Shown here: piece by piece, positions 21,805-34,110 of the stretch
Numbering within the stretch: position 1 is the stretch's first letter
How the letters are laid out: every line of letters starts with the position of its first letter
NCBI GenBank assembly: GCA_022315425.1
Contig: JAIUPT010000036.1
Coordinates: 372,001-436,000 of the forward strand
Direction of reading: 5' to 3'
DNA: 64,000 bases
Source: Pseudevernia furfuracea
Lineage: Eukaryota > Ascomycota > Lecanoromycetes > Lecanorales > Parmeliaceae
Translations under genes and position numbers: made by a program
The notes under the pieces: generated by a model
Database searches by the model: none
Seen by the model: the letters and a program-made list of their open reading frames with translations, nothing else
What the model was told of the DNA's origin: nothing

Positions 21805-23139
21805 AGCAGCCTAAATCACTCTAATTCCATCCACCATTATTCCGCTCCGCTTGCGACAGCTTCGATACTCTGGGACCAGGGCTCTCATACAGCTATTGAC
21901 TAGACGTCTCTGCACCACGAGCCAGCATTCGCTAACCTCGACGGAGTCGCCAACAAGCTTGTCTACATACCTCTCGCAAACACCCGCACCACACCTCTGA
22001 CACGCTCACCAACTCCTCATCCACTAGACCTCTCCTCTACCACCTCTCGCGAAGCCCCCCTCCACCACATCCCACCAAACCCTCAACCTCTCACCCACCA
22101 GCACGCGACACCCGTCTCCATCCCTCACCCTCCACCTCGCATTTATATCATTCACATTCAGCATGGCGCACGGCGCACGGGCATATACACAAACATAGAT
22201 TCGAATTTCGACCGACCGATCGCTTGATACCCCCAATACCGCACTCGCTTTTGGAACTTGTTGTCTGGTTTGGTTTGGTTTTTTTTTTTTTTTTTTTTTT
22301 TTTTGAGAATGGGAGGATCGATCGATACCCGCTCTCGTTTTGGCATCTTTTCCTTTCCACGGATAGGGAGGATTTGGGGGGGGGGCTTCTTACATACATA
22401 CATACACAGCAGGGCGTTTTTTTTTTGTTTTGGTGGGAGTAGGGAGGGCGGGCCGGGGGGGGAAGTACTTGCGGGGGCGTGTATAATGCTGGTGTTTTTG
22501 TTTTGCATTGGAAAGGGAATTAGATTTGGATTTGCATCTGCATCTGGATTTTGGCTGTGCTTTCTGTGGAATTCTGTCTGGCATGCATGCTGTCCGGGTA
22601 TCTATCTGTCTGTCTACCTATCTAATCTTCTCGCATCAGGCAGACAACATCGATAAGGATCTTGATTCCTACATCCTAGGCCATGCTCTATTGATTAGCT
22701 CCAAGCCTGAATTTCCATCCCGCACTGCCTTGCACCTTCTTTGAAACCGCATGTGAGTGGTAACAGTCATGATAAGTATTCGAGCAAAAAGCAGAAGAAA
22801 CGATGGCAAAGTGGTTTGTGAGTGGTTCGGGTACTTTTCACAAGTACACAACATAGCGATTCTATATTTGCAGTACGTAAAGTCTACCTCGTGCAATAGG
22901 TGCTCGTACAGCTCCAGCGCCAGTTGCTATATCCCTCCTCTCTATCCTCATACCTGATGTTCTCGTGACAGCCGAAAAAGCAATAGTAGCGTCCAGAGGG
23001 TATAACGAATGCCGAAACAGTCTCCGAAACGCCTGGAGATCTTGGGGAAAAATTAGGTTGCCTCCCGAGGCCTTGTTAAAAGTCGCGAAATATGATGGCG
23101 GTGAATAATGGGAGGTTGTGGTGGTTATATAGAAAGGGT
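21805..23139. other. Intergenic between convergent genes
   Basis: Shared 3' region of the FYVE gene and the minus-strand gene after it. It contains a 26-T run at 22279-22304, G runs near 22377-22386 and 22455, and tetranucleotide-like tracts (catacatacata, tctatctgtctgtctacc). No gene seen. Confidence 0.5.
22279..22304. repeat. Poly-T homopolymer (26 T)
   Basis: Uninterrupted T run. Its exact length may be uncertain in the assembly. Confidence 0.8.
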
Positions 23140-25067
23140 TTAGATAATCATTCCGCCGAGATAGCCCAAATCGTCGACGAGTTCTCCGAGGGCGGTCATG
23201 CGGTGTTCGGAACCATCGTTCCAAGACTGGACGAGATCCTGCTTGCTGCTTTGTTGAGTGAAGGGCGCAACACTGTCTGCATTATTGAATGTAATACTGG
23301 GAAGCTTCCGGATCGTGAGTACGGAGGCGTGGTCGTGATCGGGAAGACTGTAGCCTTGAAAGCCATCCAATGTAGAATGTGAGTTCTGCGTATCGCCTTG
23401 CTGCGGCAGAGGTGGGTGTGGCGGCGCTGCTCCGGAATACGGTCTGGCTAAAAGGAGATCAAGATCGCTGCTAGTACTCCTGCCCATTTGAGCGAGGGAT
23501 TCTGAGTCACGTAACGGCGGTAGGAACTCATCTCCAAACTCACTCATGACGGGAGTTTCGGGCTGAGAGAGATGGTAAGGGGACATAGGTCCTGAGTTTG
23601 TCGTATTGGAAGCAAGGCAGGGGGAGAAGTTGGCGCTGGTGGCATAGGATGCTAACGATTCGGCGTAGCCATAGTTGGGGGAGTGAGAATCAAGCTCAAG
23701 CGATCCAGGGGTCCCTGTTGACGGGACTGCGCTTGGAATGGTGGTTTGTTCGTCAAATGGCATCTTGGTGGGGTCTGTGAGTACCTCCTTAGCGTCTGAC
23801 GCAAGACCGAGTCGGCCAAATTGATCACTTAGGGCCATGTCATTCTTTTTACCAACGGGAGTCAGCGCAAAGTACGAAACAGTCTGTTTAAGATGCTCAA
23901 GCGGGGTGTAATAGCTTGATAAGAATGAGGTCTCCGAATTTCGAACTGAGGACATTGTGTGCCCATCCTCGAGCCCTTGCTCTCTCTCGTTCGGAAGAGC
24001 CAACTGGCTGTGGTCGCTGGATGGGAGCTGTTCCAAAGGACGATCGTTGATTTTTGGTCCTGTGAAATCGACCATGAGGGCCGTAGGCGCTCGCTCCGAA
24101 TTGCCCGCTGTGGAAGGTAGTTGAGTCGGCATTTCAAAGCCTTCTCCAATCCTCGTAGACGGCAGGCTAGGTGTGCGATCAGGCAGCTTCGCCAGTTCCG
24201 GGATAGAATTTGGCGCGTCCTGCTTTGTGGGTTGGCCAGCTCGAGAGAAGATCTTGCGTGGCCATGCAAGGCTTGACCTCGGGTTTGAACCCGCTGACCT
24301 CGTTTGTCGCATCCGATGAAAGACTGAGAGAAGAGATCGCTGCTTCTTCAGGGTAAGCAGAGCTTGTGTCGTCTTTGAAGTTTGCGGCGCTAAATCTGCC
24401 TCAGGTGAGTTATTGTGTGGTGCTCGAACCATTGGTCTGGCCGTCGTAGGGAGGTGAGCCTTGCGCGCATGGACGGCTGAGGTGGTGGTAGCGCGGCGAA
24501 CGCCTGGCGGGAGGTACTTGTCCTTCGGATCCAATGTGAAGACCGCAGAGTCAAGAGAGCTCGAGGAGACGTTGCGGCTTCCTCCGAAGGGCAGGTTCTC
24601 TTGGACTGGGACATCTAACACGTTGACCGTCTGGCCTGGAAGGAGAGGGCATAGGTTTGTCGAAGGGTCCGCAGGATCGTGGTACTCAACGTCACCATCG
24701 AGGACGTACTGTACAATGCGTTAGCCAGAGCAGTGAGTAGTGAGGTTGGTGCGCTGAGTGTGGTCTTACATAGTACCAGTAAGTACCTCCCATCTTCAAG
24801 CCTCCATCACGACTCGTAGATGAGTCCAGGGTGTCGCCATCGCAAGTGATGTTCTTGAAGGTGTGGCACCCTCGCCATTGACCTGGCCCTGTCCTGCGGT
24901 CCCTCTTCAGCTGGTATGGCTTGGAAAAGTTGTCCCAAGACCCTAAGATTTCGACAGAGAAGACGGTTGTTGGTGCTTGGCTGTCAATGGTTGAGTTTCC
25001 GCATCATGGCGTGGAAGGCATTGAGGGGGACTTACAGCATGAAAGTCATGAGAGTGGTGGAGGCCAT
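23140..25067 (-). CDS. CBM48/AMPK-beta-like N-terminal domain protein
   Basis: Three exons: 25067-25036 (MASTTLMTFM), 24980-24770 and 24708-23140, joining in frame to about 603 residues. Residues 11-110 resemble the glycogen-binding (CBM48, E-set) domain found in AMPK beta subunits: VFSVEILGSWDNFSKPY, LKRDRRTGPGQWRGC, GGLKMGGTYWYYYVLDG and VEYHDPADPSTN. The remaining ~490 residues are Ser/Pro/Thr-rich and apparently disordered, ending in LVDDLGYLGGMII. No kinase-binding or ASC domain of a true AMPK beta subunit is seen, so this is not Sip/Gal83. A carbohydrate-sensing or scaffold role would be inference. Intron phases (2 then 0) restore the domain exactly. Confidence 0.78.
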
Positions 25068-27049
25068 CACACCTAGACAGAGTCGAAGGGGGGGAGAGAA
25101 GACATGGATGAATGGTAATTACGAAGATCGAATGTGAAAGTAGAATCAGAGTATAGAGTAAGAAGTGTAGGACCAGCCTGAAGAAGGTAAAGAGGGTTGA
25201 AGGCAGTGGATGAAAAGTTGCAGAATAGTAGTGTAATGATCTGTTCTGGAGTTTAGTGGTGGCGTTCAATTGAAGGGAAAGTGCGAGCTTGCTTACTTAC
25301 AAGCCTTTTTCCTTTGCGACTCTCTTATTTATTATTTCTAATTCTCCACATCCACCACATGAGAAAGCACCACACCACACCACACGCTACACACCACACC
25401 ACACACGGCGATTCCACGCAAATTAATACAAACCTTACACCGCACGGCCCTCTTCTCCTCTTTTCTCCTCTTTTTCTTCTCCAATTCCAATTTACCAATG
25501 GTGAATGCTTCCTCACACGCGATGCCTTGGGGCAACTCGGCCGACGATAATCTGGTATGCCTCTCACCGCCGATACGAGATTCCTGGGTCACGCTTAAGC
25601 AGATACCCGCACAAAGAGCCGAAGATGCTATAAAGTCGTCATCCAACCTGCGCCTTCTCGCAGCATACAATCAATCCTCGGTCGACATCCACAATCCAAA
25701 ATTAAAGTGAGCAATGACCGAGTGGACGGGTTTCTGGCAGTCGCTGCGGGGTCGGGTTTGGTCTTGGGGATTCTTGGCAAGAGCAATGAATGGGTTCCCA
25801 ATTCCCATGGAAATCCCAAGGGACACAACCCCGAATGTTTATATACTCGGGAGATTTAAATGGGGGTGGAGAAAGAAAGCAGGGAGGGGTGGGGTTTGCG
25901 CGCATCTTAAGGGTGAGCACCCAGCTTTTTGGGTCAGCCACTGAGAAACAAAGAGACAAAAGAAGGCCAGGCACGGCCAGGGCCAGGGAGGTCAAAAGCG
26001 GCGCGCTACGAGCCAAGTAATTGGGGGCAAACAAACTTCCATCCACGGCGAATCGATCTCCATCTTGAAGCCTAATTGGACCTTCTCCCTCTCAGCTGGC
26101 TATTCTAAGTATTCTTGAAGAGTTGACCGAGCAAAACCGTTGTTCCGCGCCACCCAAAATGAGCGAGCAACATTTGCCCTTGCGATATTATTTGCGAAGG
26201 AGGATTGCATAATTGCATTGCATTATTATTGCATGAGGTTGACCATGCATGCATGCATGACATGAACGCCAAGAACGCCCGAGGGGCCGACGCGTGGGAA
26301 AGTGGGAGGCTGGTGAGTGGTGATCGCGCGCATTGCCCCTAGCCTAACTTTACCGCTTTGGGGCTTCTTTCTAAAATCAGGGCGAGTTGGGGACTGATCA
26401 GGGTACAGTGCAATCTGAGCTTACAACTTTACAAGGGAAGTCTATTCATTAGCAAGACCCTGATCGCGGCATCTGCTCCAACCTGCTGATGTTGCTCATG
26501 AGTGAAACCATGGAATATGTATTTGGAATGGCACGGCGACAGATCTGGACGAGAAGGAACAGAGCCAGCATGCTGAGCAACCTTCTTCTCTGGCCAATGG
26601 AGAAGCCCAGCGGTCGACTCCAGCACTCGCCAACGGTCCTCTGTACCCTCATCTTTGGACAGACTTTGCGAAGCCGCCATGACAAAGACGGGAGACCCAC
26701 CCAGAACTTCTCATTGAGGTTGAGATGAAGGACCTCGGCATCCCTGATGCCTGTACGCAAGGGGATCCGGTTGGGAATTGCGAATGCTCTTGTTCCTCTT
26801 GATATCGTGAATGTCATCGATACGTTGGAGGGAGGTTGACAATTGGGACGCCGTGCGGCTTTTCCCTTGCAGCCGTAGCGGCGTTCCGAATACATACTCC
26901 CGCATATGCGCATCGTGAAACTTCTGGTTGTCATTTGACCATCAGCAACATTCCCATGGAAACGTCCAGTGCCTCCACTTTCAGTATTTCATCGGCTTAT
27001 TTTCAGCCTTTTTGAACGCCGTCGCAAATGGAAAGCTGCAGCGCTCGGA
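25068..27049. other. Intergenic region
   Basis: Promoter side of the CBM48-like gene. Low-complexity CACA and CT-rich tracts lie near 25370-25490. Overlapping minus-strand frames at 26429-26934 have no family resemblance. No gene is supported. Confidence 0.4.
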
Positions 27050-27330
27050 CCTGCCATGGCCCCAGGCTCGATGCATCTCCACCCCTTGCTCTCCCAGACG
27101 AGGTCATGTCACAGATCCTAAATTACCTCTCATACGGAGGCTCTTGCGAATCTTCGTCACGCCCATGTATCGTTCTGCAACATCATTTCGGAGTGTGAAC
27201 CTCGCAAGCAGCTTCTCACTGCCGAGCGCCAACACGAGAAGATCTTCTCGTTCAAATGCTACTTATGCTTTGTCTGCCTTGTCTACCTTCGAATCTTACC
27301 TGTAGCGCGATCCATGGGGTCAAGATTGAT
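27050..27330 (+). pseudogene. F-box-like/Cys-pair relic, frameshifted
   Basis: PPLALPDEVMSQILNYLSYG, an F-box-like core, is read in one frame from about 27073. LANLRHAHVSFCNIIS then continues out of frame near 27145, followed by KQLLTAERQHEKIFSFKCY, LCFVC and LRILP. This is the same order as in the intact paralogues. At least one frameshift separates the halves, the PYLxP segment is altered and the terminal CxxC is missing. Confidence 0.55.
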
Positions 27331-28686
27331 ACCTGTAGCTGCTTGGTTTTCGATATTCGCAGGAGAAAGAACCGCCCGAGATCACGCGTCATGATCAAAT
27401 TGCGAGAGCCACCGTGTCTACTCGTTTTATGGCAAACTATTCGTGATGTGTGATAGTGGCACATAGAGTATATGCTCAGCATGTTCTGTTGAAGCTCTAC
27501 AATTGTTACCTATTGCTGGATTTGGACGGGTAGCACTTGTGTCATGCTATAAGGGCTACAAGTGGCATACATAATGATGATTGAGAGCGGGTGCCTTTCA
27601 AATCAGGGCGAGATGAGCAGGGAAGGCAGAAGGTGCAAGCCGGATCAGCAAACCTCCGAGACGCCATTGCCCGTGGACGGTGGACATCGGAACTTGGTCG
27701 GTAATAGTATCGCAAAACGAAAGCTAAAGGCATATTTGCAATTGGCCGCCGTCGAAATAGCTTGCGAGGCTTTTGTCACGAAATAGGAATACTGAGTTTG
27801 GGGCAGCTCTCACTCGCTCTGGCAGGGAAGAAGGAAGATGAAAAAGGTGGAAGGATGGATTTCCTCCGATAGCCAGAATTATCAGAGGTACCCTTTTTCA
27901 AACCAAAAAAGTTTAAGGGAAATTTTGGCCTGCATATGGTTCATGGTTGAATATGTAAGATGCCGCATAGAGGACTGCCGGGGAAGGTTACGATTGGCCT
28001 GCATTAGCTGTTCCTGCACGCTGCAAATGCAAGCTACCTAACTTTCAGCGGCAATAACAAGTACCTACAACACAATCTTTGACTCTAAAGTACAGATACA
28101 AAGAGAAGAATACTTTAGAAGTATGAACAAAGTTTCCAATCGAGTGATCGTGTCTTCAGGCCCCTCGGCCCAACGAGGCAGCGATAAATTCGTAGATAAG
28201 ACGGCCCGATTTGCGAGAGCACGTGTTCGAATGCTAGTGGAAGTTCCTGAATATTAAAATTTCTCAAAATCAACTCCAGTCTCCAGGATATGTTGGAGTT
28301 GTTTATGCTTCAACATTATTGTGATACAACATCAAGTATTCTAAGCAGCATATCTTAGTGCTGATGGGAATCATGGAACCATGGAATCAATGACGACAAT
28401 AATAATAATGGGAATGTCACCAATCGCATCTGTGCCGCAACAAGCCGTGGCCCCTAAAATAATACCCACGACGTCATTTCCCCAGGGAAACGGCACGGCT
28501 CTCCGTCTCACTCTCACGCTTTATAATCGCGCTCCACCAAGTCCACGTCACACGTCACACTCAGCTCACCAACCCCACAAAGACGATAATCCAGAAGAAG
28601 ACACTCCCCCCACGCGAACAACGGTGAAAAAATCGTCAATCAATTCCCACTCTCAGACAGACCGAAACAACATCACATAGTCTATC
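27331..28686. other. Intergenic, promoter side of the sugar transporter
   Basis: No gene recognised. The last 200 bases are C/A-rich, as is usual for a fungal 5' UTR. Confidence 0.4.
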
Positions 28687-30429
28687 ATGGGACTCTTATC
28701 GCCATCCAAGCATACGGAGAACGCCGATTCGCCAGAGGGTAATACGAATGCAGGCACCCACCTATCTGCGCACCCTGACAAGGAGGCGGGAGTGTATGAT
28801 GATTCTTCCGTCACCTTTTTGAGCATGCCATCTCTTGCTATGGGTGTCTTGGTATCTATGGGTGGCTTCATTTTTGGTTACGATACTGGTACGAGCCTAT
28901 GAGCGGAACCGCAGGGTAGACCGCAAGCTCAACAAATACAGGTCAGATTTCCGGCTTTCTTCAAATGCACGACTTTCTACAACGTTTCGGCGAGGATCAA
29001 GGAAACGGCAATTATGCATTTAGTAATGTTCGATCTGGCTTGATTGTCGGCCTGGTCAGCATGTCCACATACACTCACAGTAAATCTCACTGATGTCGAT
29101 CAGCTCTCCATTGGCACCTTAGCTGGTGCTCTCGCTGTCGCTCCGATTGCAGACCGCATCGGCCGGAAATACTCTATGAGTGTCTGGTCTACTGTCTTCA
29201 TTATCGGCGTCATCATACAAATGGCCTCAGAAACCTCCTGGGTGCAAGTCGCGATTGGTAGACTGGTTGCAGGTGCCGGTGTCGGCGCTCTTTCAATCAT
29301 GGTACCCATGTACACCAGCGAAACTGGACCCCGGCAAGTGCGCGGAGCGCTCGTGAGTACCTACCAGCTTTTCATAACAGCGGGGATTTTCACCGCGGAC
29401 GCCATCAATTTTGGTACCGAAAATCGCCAGAATTCCGGCTCCTGGCGCATACCAATGGGAGTCGGTTTCATCTGGCCTCTCATCCTGGGTTTAGGAATCC
29501 TCTTCTTTCCGGAGTCTCCTCGCTATGCCTATCGCAAAGGCCGTGTAGAAGAAGCCAGGACAACCATGGCCAAATTTTACGGGGTCTCTGAAAATCACCG
29601 CGAAGTCCAGCGTGAAATTGGCGAGATCAAAGAGAAGCACGATTTAGAAGTTTCCCTAGGCAAACGCCCCTGGATCGAGTTGATCACTGGCCCGCGAATG
29701 GCCTATCGAACCGCTCTCGGCATCGTGTTGCAAGCCTTGCAACAACTGACAGGTGCTAATTTTTTTTTCTACTACGGAACGACAATTTTCAAGGCCACGG
29801 GCATCAAGAACAGCTTCGTGACAGCCATGATCCTCGGCGGTGTCAACTTCGGAATGACATTCTTCGGTCTCTACGTTGTAGAGCGCTTTGGACGTCGAAG
29901 GGCTTTAATCGTAGGCGGCATCGGCATGACAGTCACTTTCCTAATATTCGCCTCCGTCGGCGCCTTCGCGCTCAATAACACCACTCCCACGGCCACTCCT
30001 GCCGCCGGCGCGGCTATGATCGTTTTCGCTTGCCTCTTCATCGCCTTTTATGCCACAACATGGGGTCCCATCATCTGGTGCATCGTCGGCGAGCTTTTCC
30101 CGTCTCACTACCGCGCTCGCAGTATGGCATTGGTTACCTCTTCCAATTGGACATGGAACTTCCTAATCGCTTTCTTCACGCCGTTCATCATTAGTGATAT
30201 TGGATTCAAATACGGATACGTCTTTGCATCGTGCAATTTCGCGGCTGTGTTGATTGTGTACTTCTTTGTCTGCGAGACGCAGGGGAGGACGTTGGAGGAG
30301 ATTGATACGATGTATATTAGCAAGGTGAAGCCGTGGAAGAGTAGCAAGTGGGTGCCGCCCAGTACGAGCGAGGAGGGCTTGGTTGATAGTACGGCTTATA
30401 GGAATGGGGTTGTGGATGGTGAGATTTAG
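28687..30429 (+). CDS. MFS sugar (hexose) transporter
   Basis: A proton-coupled or facilitative sugar porter of the plasma membrane. Three exons: 28687-28888, 28942-29054 and 29104-30429, joined in phases 1 and 0 to about 546 residues with twelve membrane segments. Family signatures are present: GGFIFGYDTGQISGF in helix 1, ADRIGRKYS in loop 2-3, PESPRYAYRKGR after helix 6, QQLTGANFFFYYGTTIF in helix 7, VERFGRRRAL in loop 8-9 and CETQGRTLEEID after helix 12. The N-terminal 45 residues are hydrophilic and cytosolic. The overall pattern fits fungal glucose transporters of the HXT/MstA type; the exact sugar cannot be read from sequence. Confidence 0.92.
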
Positions 30430-31079
30430 GATTGGGTTTTTTATTGTGTTTGATTAGGAGAGAAAAAGCGTATCGTATGTCACGCTTGGATCTATCTGTC
30501 TTGAGTACTTACACCTCCGCTCGCTTCAAGCACTGGGTGTACGTCCCTCGAGTCTGTGAGGGATGGGTGTATTCTACAACTGTGAGTCACGGACCAAAAA
30601 AATATGGAATCCTCACTATCTATCGATCGTTGCCTGTTTATGATGAGCGGACTCTATAGTCCTTTACGTACCCATAACCCTCAAAATTTACCCCGCTGCG
30701 AGTGGTCTGTGACATTTTCCCCTGATAATTTTATCCTGATCTTGACTGAACAAGGTTCAAGTCATCGCTTCAGGACCGTCAACCGGTATGTCGTGCTCCG
30801 ACGTTCAAAAGAATCGCGTCCTGGAGTCTAATATGCAGGCGGCAATTCTGATACCGCGCATCATCGTCATCGCACATTGGGCCTTGAAAAAGGCCTGCCA
30901 ACCCCCTCCTGTGGTATCGACCGACGCCCAGGGAAGTACTTCTGCAACACCGACGACGAGTTTCGGGCTTCGCCGCAAACGGTGCGTTTTATGGGTGCAA
31001 GTAAGCACGTCGCTGCTGCTTGCCTCACTCACTCACTCAGCGTTGCATTCTCGAATCTCCTCCCTTTCCAACTTTTGCA
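30430..31079. other. Intergenic spacer
   Basis: 3' flank of the transporter. No gene recognised. Confidence 0.4.
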
Positions 31080-31345
31080 ATGAATCCTCGAGCTCACCGA
31101 AAAGGTTCCAGGCTACCATGGCCCCTCCTTTCGATTGTTCGATATACGCCACGGCTGTTAGCGCTACCTCTGGAGATTCCAGGTTCAAATTTTCATATCA
31201 GGGGTCAATCCGGTGGCTTGGACGGATTTGCGTCTTATGCATCGAGCATGGATATTATATATCTCCGAAGCCGACGTGCGCCGAGACTGGCTTGTTTGGA
31301 CAGAGGCGACCCGTTGGTATGCCTTTTCCACGTTTTGAATCATAC
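31080..31345 (+). pseudogene. F-box-like protein relic, frameshifted
   Basis: An ATG at 31080 leads to RLLALPLEI near 31150. The frame then slips, and QVQIFISGVNPVAWTDLRLM followed by HRAWILYISEADVRRDW continues in another frame to a stop at about 31342. Together these give an F-box-like pattern (LPLEI-x-IF ... DLRLMHRAW). No Cys-pair region follows. The copy is divergent from the other F-box-like genes in the window and interrupted, so I call it a relic. Confidence 0.4.
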
Positions 31346-31961
31346 TTGCTAGCTTACTTTGAGGCGGTGAACAGCGCAAGTTTCCTGAGAGTGATGGCTT
31401 GGAGACAGGAATGCAAGGTACCGGCGATTAGTTTTGCGGAGGAGTGGCTCGGTTTGGATTGGGGCGTCAAGAAGGATGTCAACCAATGGGGAGAGAAAAT
31501 CTCGGTGCCAATGATGATCCCTTGCAGCAGTACTGTCGTTCCCCACCGTTCCTTGAGATCTTCTTGGGGGGTGGGTGCCGATGCACCTTCTCATTTGGGC
31601 GTTCGTTATAACGAGTGAATTACGTGGGGGGTTGCGGAACAAGTGACCACATATAACGAACTGTACTAAGTGATTCATGCAGATTATCTGAGACGGCCGA
31701 GAGGAGCCGGATCACCAATGAAACTCGATCACCAATCAGCATCAACACCAGTGTCTCCTTGACATTCTCGCCACTTGACGATCATATTTTCTAAGTACCC
31801 ACGAGACAAGTCCAACAGAGTGTCAGGCATCACATTATACACTCTTCAACACTGGCGTATACTCACGTGAACCTTCGCTGAGAAGCCCAAGCTTCTTCTA
31901 CCTGAGCATTGGCACGGACTACTAAGAGTACTTGACGCCGAATCCTCCAAGGGACAAAAAG
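31346..31961. other. Intergenic spacer
   Basis: 5' flank of the next F-box-like gene. No gene recognised. Confidence 0.4.
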
Positions 31962-32621
31962 ATGTCACCTACTTCATTGCCAACAAACGGTGGCCTACCG
32001 CCACTTGTAGTATTGCCCACGGAGCTGAAACTACAAATCATTTCGTACCTGCCTCATGACAAATCACCCAACCTTGCCTGCCTCCGCCGGACGCACGTCT
32101 CGTTCTGGGAAATCATCCCCAAATCGGACATTCGCTCCAAGTCTTCACGCTCCCGTCTGCGCGGCCAGCTCCTCGCCACCGAACTCAACCATCCCTACCT
32201 CCTACTACTCCACCACCTTCCCTGCTACAGATGCATTGCCGTGCTCCCTCTTCAAGCCTTCCACCCCTGGATGACGCAGTTCAATCTCGTCCTTGGGGGA
32301 GTATACGCCTACAACAGAATCTGCGACCGCTGCCGGCCCTACCGTTCGACGTATGCAGAGGAGATTGCGAAGAGGGAAGGAATGAAACAAGTGGCGTTGC
32401 AGCCGTGTCCGGTCACGCGGAGACACTTCAACCCGCTATGCCTTCCGCATGAGGGCATCCCCGAATGCGACTACGAAAACTACTATCTCGACCATCTGAT
32501 CGCCCGCTATGAAAGCGAGTATGGTGCGCTTCCTGCTGGCGGTATTATTGTCGAACGCTCCGGGCAGGTGACAAAGGAGCAATCTATGACACGCAGTAGA
32601 ACATGCATAGAAGGACGCTAG
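31962..32621 (+). CDS. F-box-like protein with Cys pairs
   Basis: 219 residues from the ATG at 31962; the frame is open 30 bases upstream but without an ATG. LPPLVVLPTELKLQIISYL is the F-box-like core, followed by ACLRRTHVSFWEIIPKSDIR. Then come LLATELNHPYLLLLHHLPC, YRCIAVLPLQAFHPW and RICDRCRPYRSTYAEE. After this family core it has about 80 extra residues (CPVTRRHFNPLCLPHE, CDYENYYLDHLIARYESEYG). It has no disablement. An adaptor role in ubiquitination is the usual expectation for F-box proteins but is unproven here. Confidence 0.65.
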   Translation: MSPTSLPTNGGLPPLVVLPTELKLQIISYLPHDKSPNLACLRRTHVSFWEIIPKSDIRSKSSRSRLRGQLLATELNHPYLLLLHHLPCYRCIAVLPLQAFHPWMTQFNLVLGGVYAYNRICDRCRPYRSTYAEEIAKREGMKQVALQPCPVTRRHFNPLCLPHEGIPECDYENYYLDHLIARYESEYGALPAGGIIVERSGQVTKEQSMTRSRTCIEGR

Positions 32622-33633
32622 AACATGTATGGAATGGCCTAGAGACTCCGACCGACATATGGATGATTGGCTGTTATTCCGCGGGGTTGTTTTTGAGCCC
32701 GAACACGCCCCAGGTGTTGAGGGTGCGGAGAGGGGTGTGGGGGTGAGAGGCTAGTTCTGCCAGATGAGGCTCCGCGCAACTGCTCGCAAGAGCATGGTTG
32801 TGAACGTGCGAGATGGCTCCCGTGTTTTAGATCGTGCGTTTGAGAATACATTTAGACTGCACACGGATAGCCTCCTTCTCGCCTCCTTCTCGCCTGTCTT
32901 ATTTGTATCGCTCTCAGACGATCTACGAGTAAGGGCAGAGTACCATGGCCGCGTGAGTATTGACGTGGAAGAACGTAGGGGATCAGAGACAGCTGGATGT
33001 GCAGAAAAAGACGAGATCACCACTCCCCAGTCCCAGAACACGGCTGCTAGCTCACAGTTCTGGTCGCCACGAATCGACGATAAGTGGGGTGACAGCCTAC
33101 AACACAGGCTGCCGCTTCTTTTTGCCAGCTTGCCAACAACCTGGCGAATAGAAAAGAGGGTCGATTTCGTAGTATGCGGGTCTGATGTTTGTAGGATCGC
33201 TAGCTTGGATTTATTAGAGTTGGGTGCATAAATCAAGGCAACCACGTCAACGGATAAAGAGAAAGTGATCCACGACGGGTATGAGGGAGATCAGACGAAA
33301 AAGGCACTTGGCTATCGAAAACCTGCAAACCTGCAACCATCCGCAAAAATTTCCGCAAAATTCCCGCAAAACTTCCGCAGAAGGGGGATCAGTTTCCTAC
33401 TTAAACAGGCGGTTCTGATGCCGATCCCCCATCATCTTAAGACCTTCCATATACAGATTCTTCTAGCGTAACCCGTTCAGCCGGCCATAGCTGAGCCTGG
33501 AGCTCCTTCTACTGCAACAGCAGACTCATCGTTCTATATAAATCATAGAATTCTCCCAAAATTCTCCCACTACTATAAACGCAATCACCCAAAGCATACC
33601 ACACCCTCTCCCTATTATCAGCCCAACCACGAA
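32622..33633. other. Intergenic between two F-box-like genes
   Basis: Two long overlapping frames on opposite strands (32764-33231 plus, 32751-33245 minus) are present. Neither resembles a known family, and they cannot both be real. No gene is called. Confidence 0.4.
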
Positions 33634-34110
33634 ATGGCGTCTTCATCAGGCTCTGCTTGCCAGACACTATCCCCTCTCCTCACATTACCAGTTGAGCTGA
33701 AGGAGCTGATCATCTCCTACCTATGCGATGATCACTACCCATCGCTAGTGTGTTTACGTCGCACACACTCCTCCTTTATCACGGTCATCCCCAAGGCCCA
33801 AATTCGCTCCAACTTGTCCCGGGCGGATCTCCTCCAACAGTTCCTCGTGACGGAAAGACTATTCCCAGATCTTCTCCCTCGCGACCACTATCCTTGTTAC
33901 GTCTGCGCACGAGTGCTGCCTCTCAGTGTGTTTCCCTTCACGCTGGAGCACCACTTCGACAACGAGGAGAACCCGTCATACTGCTGGCCCCGATGCTGCG
34001 ACGGCTGCCCAGGCAGATGGGCCTTTTGTCGAGTCAGTCATGCGGACGAGACACTCTCTCCGGGGACTATAGCGCCCTCGACCACGCCCAGAGATAGGTC
34101 TTCATTCTAG
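33634..34110 (+). CDS. F-box-like protein with Cys pairs, 3' end amplified
   Basis: A 158-residue protein with a clear ATG. LSPLLTLPVELKELIISYL forms the F-box-like core, followed by VCLRRTHSSFITVIPKAQIR. Then come LLQQFLVTERLFPDLLPRD, YPCYVCARVLPLSVFPF and a Cys-rich end, CWPRCCDGCPGRWAFC. The last ~45 codons and about 27 bases past the stop form the first unit of a three-unit tandem repeat (33979-34441). The second unit is in the same frame, so a stop mutation would lengthen the protein by another Cys-rich block. It is otherwise intact. Confidence 0.65.
   Translation: MASSSGSACQTLSPLLTLPVELKELIISYLCDDHYPSLVCLRRTHSSFITVIPKAQIRSNLSRADLLQQFLVTERLFPDLLPRDHYPCYVCARVLPLSVFPFTLEHHFDNEENPSYCWPRCCDGCPGRWAFCRVSHADETLSPGTIAPSTTPRDRSSF

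Noticed and set aside
26429..26934. Overlapping minus-strand open frames, one 161 codons
   Set aside because: No motif or conserved block found in any of the three frames; possibly relic sequence but nothing to support a call.
32751..33245. 155- and 164-codon open frames on opposite strands
   Set aside because: They cannot both be coding, neither looks like a protein family, and the region is GC-balanced intergenic DNA between two F-box-like genes.
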